Under the pieces are notes generated by a model. It was not told the origin of the DNA, ran no database searches, and saw nothing but the letters and a program-made list of their open reading frames with translations. From Eumeta japonica (lineage: Eukaryota > Arthropoda > Insecta > Lepidoptera > Psychidae), in contig BGZK01000012.1 in the NCBI GenBank assembly GCA_005406025.1, positions 310,001-374,000 of the forward strand: a DNA stretch of 64,000 bases, read 5' to 3'. The stretch's first letter is position 1; each line of letters opens with the position of its first letter. Both the position numbers and the translations under genes were made by a program. Positions 58,612 through 64,000 of this stretch are shown here, in pieces.

Positions 58612-58684
58612 CCATTGTTTTTTGTATTTAAACTGTTTATAAAATTCTAATTTTAAAAAACAGTTTGAATACAAAAAATAATGG
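58612..58684 (+). ncRNA. Candidate pre-miRNA-like hairpin
   Basis: The left arm 58612-58638 and right arm 58658-58684 are 27 nt each and pair over their whole length around a 19-nt loop. Both sequence differences between the arms are G-U wobbles if the plus strand is transcribed (G at 58617, T at 58629), so the RNA stem would have no mismatch. The arms contain the words TTTTTTGTATTTAAACTG and CAGTTTGAATACAAAAAA. The size suits a miRNA precursor, but a short MITE is equally possible. No known miRNA seed is recognised. Confidence 0.35.
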
Positions 58685-58689
58685 AATCT

Positions 58690-61540
58690 GTTAACAAATT
58701 TTTAATATACGAATATATAAATATCTAAGGTTTTGTAATTGTATCTAATGACCGTAATATGAGCATACATGTGAATTATAATTGATGAAGGTAAGATAGG
58801 TAGGTACTCGTGAACAATTTTCAAAAGTATTTTTGTGTCGATATTATTTTAGATATTTACCTAATTTATTTTACAAATAAATAAATCAATATTTTCATCA
58901 GTTTCAATTATAACGGTTACCGGTAAAATGTTTTTTTTCCCTTTTATATTTGTTAGATGACGATTTGTAGCCTATACAGTAAACCATTTTTTCCATTAAT
59001 TAAACATATCAAATTCCCCGCGCTGTCTTAATAGCATTAAATAGTAATTATCTATTTTGTCACAGTTGTCAAGATAAAATACAGTAGGTAGGTACGCTTT
59101 AATTTAATTAATAAACCCAAGAACTTAACAAACGCTTTAACTATAAAGCTACTTTGGACTATAGTATATATATAATTATTATTTTACAAGATATTAATTT
59201 ACCAGTCACAATTTTCAAATTTATGGCCTTAACAGTTACTGCTTAAAAATTGGAACGCGCGCGGAGATGCATATTGACATAGTGTACTGTACCTTCCAGT
59301 ATCTAATGAACGACGGCTTTGAAAATGACGCCTCAAAAGCCCATCTCATTAAAAAGTTTAATTTTTTTCTTTTTTTTGGAAAAAATAACTACACCGTTTA
59401 ATCAATCATTACACTATTTATGTGGTCAAATTAACAACGAACTTATACTACGCGAAATGTCTAATTGTATGTGAAAAATTTATGGCTAGGTAAATTAGAA
59501 TGTTATCAAGAATAGAATATTCATTTAGATGTATATGTTTCATCTTAAAAAAAATAATCGACTCGTAACATTACACCTATATTAGTTTTTATCCTCAATG
59601 CTCCTCATGCCTCTTGCCAAAATATTTTACGTGGCACAGATGCGATGAAATGTCCTTACTACGTAAATAAGAGTGGTAAATGTGAGGATTAAATTAAAAG
59701 TCATGCTTTAATTTGAGAAGCAATTAAAATGTAGGAAACATTTAATCTAAGAGAGTTGCGACTGCGACTAAAGCGTCAGTGTCAATTTTGGATACCATTT
59801 GGTAGTGTTACGTTAGACTTGCTCATAGAGGGCACTGAGTACACGAACCCCGCCAGTACAAAGCGCCACGAGATCAGAACCATAGATGAATATGAATATA
59901 TAGAGAACATATAGATCAGAACTGCGCTAGGACCATAGGACTACGGTAATGTTACACACTGTCAAGTATCTATAATGACGAAATATTAATAATGAAACGA
60001 TTGTGATGAAAATTGTATGAATTTTGAAAGAATTGATAGGACCGCTTGCGTTTAGGTGACGAAGAATACCTACCTACCTAGTTTATAGGTGATGATTTAA
60101 ATACTTACTCATACATTTTTCTTATTAAATATAGAATTATTTTAAACGTATATGCATCTAACTACATAATTTCACATATATTTATATTCATGCCTATTGT
60201 TATCACTATAACAATTAAAATATATTTGAAGTAGGTATTTTCTACGTAATATACATAAATATTTAGTTTTTGTATTATAGTTTGTGGATACGAGTTAAAA
60301 AAATATTACCTAGGTAGGTACCTAATTCAATAATACAGGCCTGAAAGAAACGTTAGAAACAAATAATGTTCATCCTTAGATAAATGCGTTCTAATAACTT
60401 TATTCCTAGTCCTCAAATAAGGTCCACGTATTAAAGTCCTTTGGTGTCGTACGATTTTTTTAATTCAGTTTATAAAAAAAGACAAGTCAGTTTTGATAAC
60501 CTCCCGGTGAGTATTTTGAAATATTTAACAATTGTACGATAGAATAATTTTGTTTGATTTCCAGGATTTTGTATTTTAGGAACGATTTCCTAAAAAGCAA
60601 ACATACATACATGTGTATAGCAAAAAATCCCTGTACACAAGTCCATAACAGACGCTAACCACACGATACGACGATTCGGTGGAAGATTTGAGCGGAATAT
60701 TTGCCTCGCCGTTTGCGCGAGTTTTCACTCGACACATTGTCCGATTGTTCGACCAATAATTTGTGAATAGCTTCGAATGGTATCGCATCACTGTGCAAAA
60801 GGACCCAGAACGGTGATTAGGACACGTTTGTGTATTTCCTATTGTGTAAATCTATTTCTTGCTGGTATAATCTCCGGAAAATTTCGACGTATAATGAGAT
60901 ACGTAGGCAAAGACAAAAATAGAACAAATGTAAAAAAAATTATCGAGGACATAATTTCCTATTAATTTACATATTTAAATCCATTAAATACATGTGTTAT
61001 AACAAACGAAATATAAATCTCGAGATTTGTATTAGTTTTGGTCTTGTTTTGATATTTAGCAGCGTATATTTTATATATAATACAATCAGTAAATGTGAGA
61101 ATTTTTATGTTATCCTTATACATGTATAATCCATACCATTTCTGTATTTTTGGGGATTAAAATCTTTGTTTTAATTATATTTATTAGTTTTTCGCCTAGG
61201 TCACACAATCGTATCAGAAAGTGAATTTAATAACTGACCGAAGGTCAATATGTTTACGTCCATAGATAAGCTAAGTGGAATTAAACGGAATTTGGTATAT
61301 TGTAATGAAAACTGATAATTATATAAAGCTTCATCTTTAAATTACAATAATATTTGGGTGCTTGAATAAAAAATAATTACAGTCCGCATAACTAAAAAAT
61401 AAAATGAAAATTTCGTAATATTATAATTGAAAAGTGCCGAAGTATTTAAGGAAATAATAAATAAAAAAGGGAAATATATTGGTCATTCACCGATGTCAAA
61501 ATAAGCTAAGCATATAGAAATAATAAATACATCTAAAGTA
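58690..61540. other. Interval without recognisable gene
   Basis: A long AT-rich interval with no supported ORF. GGTAGGTACC words occur at 58800 and 60312. A less AT-rich part at 60650-60780 has a minus frame without known motifs. Confidence 0.4.
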
Positions 61541-61544
61541 AATC

Positions 61545-61550
61545 TTTATT
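61545..61550 (-). promoter_or_regulatory. Poly(A) signal AATAAA for the MADF gene
   Basis: AATAAA on the minus strand lies about 180 bp downstream of the stop codon at 61727 and is the best placed candidate for 3'-end formation. Similar AT-rich hexamers occur nearby, so the choice is tentative. Confidence 0.4.
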
Positions 61551-61726
61551 AGTAAAATACAAGGACCACCTTGCTCTTTCATTGTCTTGTAATTTTTCTT
61601 GCCAGGCTATATTTTAGGCACCGTAATTTGTTACAAAATCCAAATTAACAAAATCGAAAATTGCTGTTCTTAATATCAAACATCAGTCATAGTAGAAAAA
61701 TGGGATATTCAATTTAATCCTTATAA

Positions 61727-62500
61727 TTAATCTGTATCCGAAGAACGACGACTTCGTTTTTCTTTAAAATCTGCTTCTTTGTAACACTCTTGTATGGATT
61801 GAAATACTAAATTATCTATCTTATTCATAAGTATCTCTCTATTCATTTGAGGTATCTTTCTGAGCTTTCCTATTAGCAATCTGCAATACAGCTCGCATTC
61901 ATCTTCCTCGCGAGCGAAGTACCTAAGATTGCTCATGTCCCCACCGTGTACTTTAGTAACTTTTGATAGGGGATCATACAGATTTCTGGAGAGGAAATCT
62001 TTCCTTTGTCTTTTGGTAGTACTAGGTAAATCTTGTACTTCATCTATTATATCGGCGGCTTCCTCTTTGATATTTTGGTCATTTTCAACGTAGTATATTA
62101 TTTCCCCTGAATCCTGATTTAGCTCTGGATCAGACTCATAATACGTGTCTTCTGATACCTCTGCATAACTCCCGTCGCAACTACGGTTAAGGGCTGCGTT
62201 TCCTAAAAAACTATCCATGATCTCATAAGCAAACCACGGCGGTTTATACGTTCCTTTGCCAGATTTCATGAATTGTCTAACTTTCTTTTGATTCTGTCGA
62301 TAGGCTGCCATCAAGGATTCCTTTTTTCGTTTCATCTCTGACACAGTAACTACGCCCATCTTCGCTTGTATTCGGTCCCAAGCGTCTTGTACATCCCTCT
62401 TGCTTTTATTTAAAGGGTCTTGTTGGTTCCATATGCACGGTTCTTGTTTGTACAATTCGATAAATTTCAAAGTTAAACTATTACTCCACGATAACGACAT
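61727..62500 (-). CDS. MADF/BESS-type DNA-binding protein, single exon
   Basis: A 257-residue protein encoded without introns. Residues 9-100 form a MADF (Myb/SANT-like in Adf-1) domain: LTLKFIELYKQEPCIW opens it, KRDVQDAWDRIQ and RKKESLMAAYRQNQKKVRQF are the second and third helices, and YKPPWFAYEIMDSFLG closes it. An acidic linker (about 113-157) and the basic stretch KRQRK (163-167, likely nuclear signal) follow. Residues 200-237 fit a BESS-like dimerisation segment (EDECELYCRLLIGKLRKIPQ). A basic tail RSRR ends it. Adf-1-like proteins of this layout are nuclear transcription or chromatin factors. The start is ATG 62500: an in-frame TAG lies 24 bp upstream and no ATG comes before; the A at -3 is favourable. 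The lack of introns could mean a retrocopy, an intronless family member, or the accessory gene of a PIF/Harbinger transposon, though no such transposase is nearby. Confidence 0.85.
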   Translation of the reverse strand: MSLSWSNSLTLKFIELYKQEPCIWNQQDPLNKSKRDVQDAWDRIQAKMGVVTVSEMKRKKESLMAAYRQNQKKVRQFMKSGKGTYKPPWFAYEIMDSFLGNAALNRSCDGSYAEVSEDTYYESDPELNQDSGEIIYYVENDQNIKEEAADIIDEVQDLPSTTKRQRKDFLSRNLYDPLSKVTKVHGGDMSNLRYFAREEDECELYCRLLIGKLRKIPQMNREILMNKIDNLVFQSIQECYKEADFKEKRSRRSSDTD

Positions 62501-62705
62501 ATTTGACACAAAGCGTCTAACCTATAAACAAGCCTAGCACGAATAGCTGTAAGCCGGCCAAGTAGAGGGGGACGCAAATGTTTGCGTCGTGAAGTTGGCG
62601 CTCGGCGTTGCGGCGAATACGACGAAAGCGCGACAGTGTTCGTCGAACACGATAGGTTAATACCGCTTGGTATTTTGTTCGGGCACGTTCAGAAACCAAT
62701 TTTAT
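62501..62705 (-). promoter_or_regulatory. CpG-rich upstream region of the MADF gene with two palindromes
   Basis: This is a CpG-rich block directly upstream of the start codon. It contains two perfect palindromes: GACGCAAATGTTTGCGTC-like (62571-62588, 18 bp) and GTGTTCG/T/CGAACAC (62636-62650, 15 bp). Both have the dyad form expected for a dimeric DNA-binding protein. The 60-codon minus frame across it starts at TTG and is not treated as coding. No TATA box is seen in the expected place. Confidence 0.5.
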
Positions 62706-63445
62706 GGCTTATGCGTCACAATGTAATATTTTAGCAATGCATTTTAATAATACTTTATTGGTATAAATGATAATTATTTGTATAGATAATCTATAAGATT
62801 TATTTGTTAAATGAATATTATTTTTGTAGTAGTCTCTTTAATATTATGCAATATCTTATACGTCTAATGTATTATAATGTATAATGTATTATAACACTAC
62901 TTATGTGTTATTATTTCATTTCGCTGTTTAGTCTAAACATTTTAAATCACACATTAGCTTGTTTTTTATTTCATACAAGTTGTGTTATATTTATTGTCAA
63001 ATATGTAAGAATTTTTGATATATTTGTAGAATATTCTTTGTGGCGATTTATCGTAATTTCGTATAACAGTTAATTAAATTATAGACTATTTTCATACTAT
63101 TTTAGTGAAACCTTTAGTAAGTATAGGAATTACAAAGAAACCATTTTTTTTTACACATATACCTACAATAAAATATAAAGCAAATACGAAAACATTCTTG
63201 CTTTATTAATATTTACATTAATTGTCTTATTTTTTCTGGTCCTTTCACCATCTAACTTGGATGAATCTTTTAATTTAAATTTATTGAAAATTCGAGGAAA
63301 ATATTATATGGGTGTTATGGTAGTGTTCGATAGTACGATAAGTACGGTACGTTACGGTAGTACGGTAAATAATAAACTATATCCATGATATTCTGGAATA
63401 TTAAAAACAAATATTTTATAAGTCTGATTCCTTTAATGTTTTCTA
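62706..63445. other. Interval without recognisable gene
   Basis: AT-rich, with a degenerate TACGGTA simple repeat at 63325-63370. Confidence 0.4.
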
Positions 63446-63449
63446 TCAC

Positions 63450-63545
63450 AGGTGTTTGCCCGCGGCTTTGTCAGCAACGAGATTGTAAAGTTTCTCCTAC
63501 GATTCCCAATTTCGATACTAAACCGATCTCGATGAGAGTCATTAC
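63450..63545 (-). repeat. GATCGG-type repeat fragment
   Basis: GGTGTTTGCCCGCGGCTTTG (end motif, reverse orientation) is followed by a short hexamer run (ATTCCCAATTTCGATACTAA, CCGATCTCGATGAG). Confidence 0.55.
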
Positions 63546-63733
63546 AATTTACTAATAAATAAAATCCGTACCCTTCTCAAATATAGCGAATGATGAATTC
63601 AAAGAAAAATGCTATTATAAACTAATTAACAAAAGCTATTATAAATTGACCTTGTACGAGAGACTATCTGCGATAAATTGTAAATATTTTGTATAAGAAG
63701 GTATATTTTAATTTATCAATATACTGCAAGGAG

Positions 63734-63988
63734 ATGGCCATCGACAGCACCACTTCCCGCAGGAGTACCGCGAGGGATTCCCGGGTGACGTGCGCACCGC
63801 CGAGCACGGGCGGCGGCGCGCGCGTAATGGCGGCGCGGCGGCGCGGGCGCGCGGGCGGCGCGGGCGGCGCGGCGTACGCCTCCGAAGCTAGCGGTTTCTG
63901 CGAAGCCTCTCGCCCACTCGCTCTGTGCCGATTTCCCAGAAACGTCCGTTCTACACCGCACACCTACTCTAAAGGCCGTCTGTATTAA
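63734..63988 (+). other. CpG island with open frame, possible first coding exon
   Basis: GGCGGCGCGGGCGGCGCGGC is the centre of a (GGC)-rich CpG island. An ATG at 63734 in a good context (GGAGATGG) opens an 84-codon plus frame starting MAIDSTTSRRSTARDSRVTC, then Gly/Ala/Arg-rich, ending GRLY and TAA. On the minus strand another frame stays open across the island and includes PPPVLGGAHVTRESLAVLLR. Both may be by-products of GC richness. The island probably marks a promoter or 5' exon of a gene beyond the right edge. Confidence 0.25.
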
Positions 63989-64000
63989 TTAAGATTTGCG

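Noticed and set aside
62498..62509. GTG start three codons upstream of the MADF ATG
   Set aside because: GTG is not a usual start in animals. ATG at 62500 is the first Met after an in-frame TAG and has A at -3.
62517..62699. 60-codon minus frame upstream of the MADF gene
   Set aside because: It starts at TTG, is arginine-rich from CpG composition, and lies where the 5' UTR and promoter are expected.

Overview
The window looks like AT-rich, gene-poor nuclear DNA from a lepidopteran insect (moth or butterfly). The main reason is the repeat content. Families that I recognise as common in lepidopteran genomes recur throughout: a family opening with a CGGCCAAGTG-like motif and GGGTTCCGTA and carrying a GTCCGTCTGTC-type block; a family ending in a degenerate GCGGGCGGAGCCGCGG-type motif beside runs of GGATCG/GAATCG hexamers; tRNA-derived SINEs; a pair of MITE-like copies ending in GACGTTRTCACGTC; and several mariner transposons. 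The species cannot be told from the sequence.

Only one intact, recognisable protein gene is visible. It is an intronless MADF/BESS-type DNA-binding protein on the minus strand at 61727-62500, with a CpG-rich upstream region holding two perfect palindromes. A 5S rRNA-like sequence lies at 58157-58275. Nearly all other coding traces are remains of mobile elements: three mariner copies of different lineages (32155-32884, 33774-34973, 49037-50369), an endonuclease/exonuclease/phosphatase-type fragment at 31466-31763, a reverse-transcriptase C-terminal fragment near 55975-56300, and a 1.7 kb element with 330-bp terminal inverted repeats at 21241-22958. That element holds a broken protein with an HAITGCDT motif and a cysteine-rich tail.

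Layout. 1-15000: a CpG-rich patch at the left edge, then dispersed repeats, (TA)n tracts and a long hairpin at 2776-2858. 15000-30000: a paired palindrome (16851-16938), a small membrane-type ORF (18060-18197), two related MITE-like copies, the nested inverted-repeat element, two SINEs and a 71-bp minisatellite below a CpG-rich patch. 30000-36000: a transposon graveyard, including a 40-bp minisatellite split in two by a mariner. 36000-48000: mostly unremarkable AT-rich DNA with CpG-rich patches at 37560-37680 and 39330-39770, a perfect palindrome (44416-44454) and a MITE (47262-47535). 48000-58000: mariner, GATCGG-type repeats, a SINE abutting a LINE tail. 58000-64000: the 5S-like sequence, a pre-miRNA-like hairpin, the MADF gene and a (GGC)-rich CpG island at the right edge.

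The CpG patches (180-720, 29040-29260, 39330-39770, 62510-62700, 63730-63960) could be promoters or first exons of genes whose other exons lie outside the window or are too short to see by eye. Only the one next to the MADF gene is tied to a recognisable product. The least expected signals are the long-TIR element carrying the HAITGCDT/Cys-rich fragment, the 5S-like sequence with its T-run, the two extended hairpins, and the minisatellite split by a mariner.
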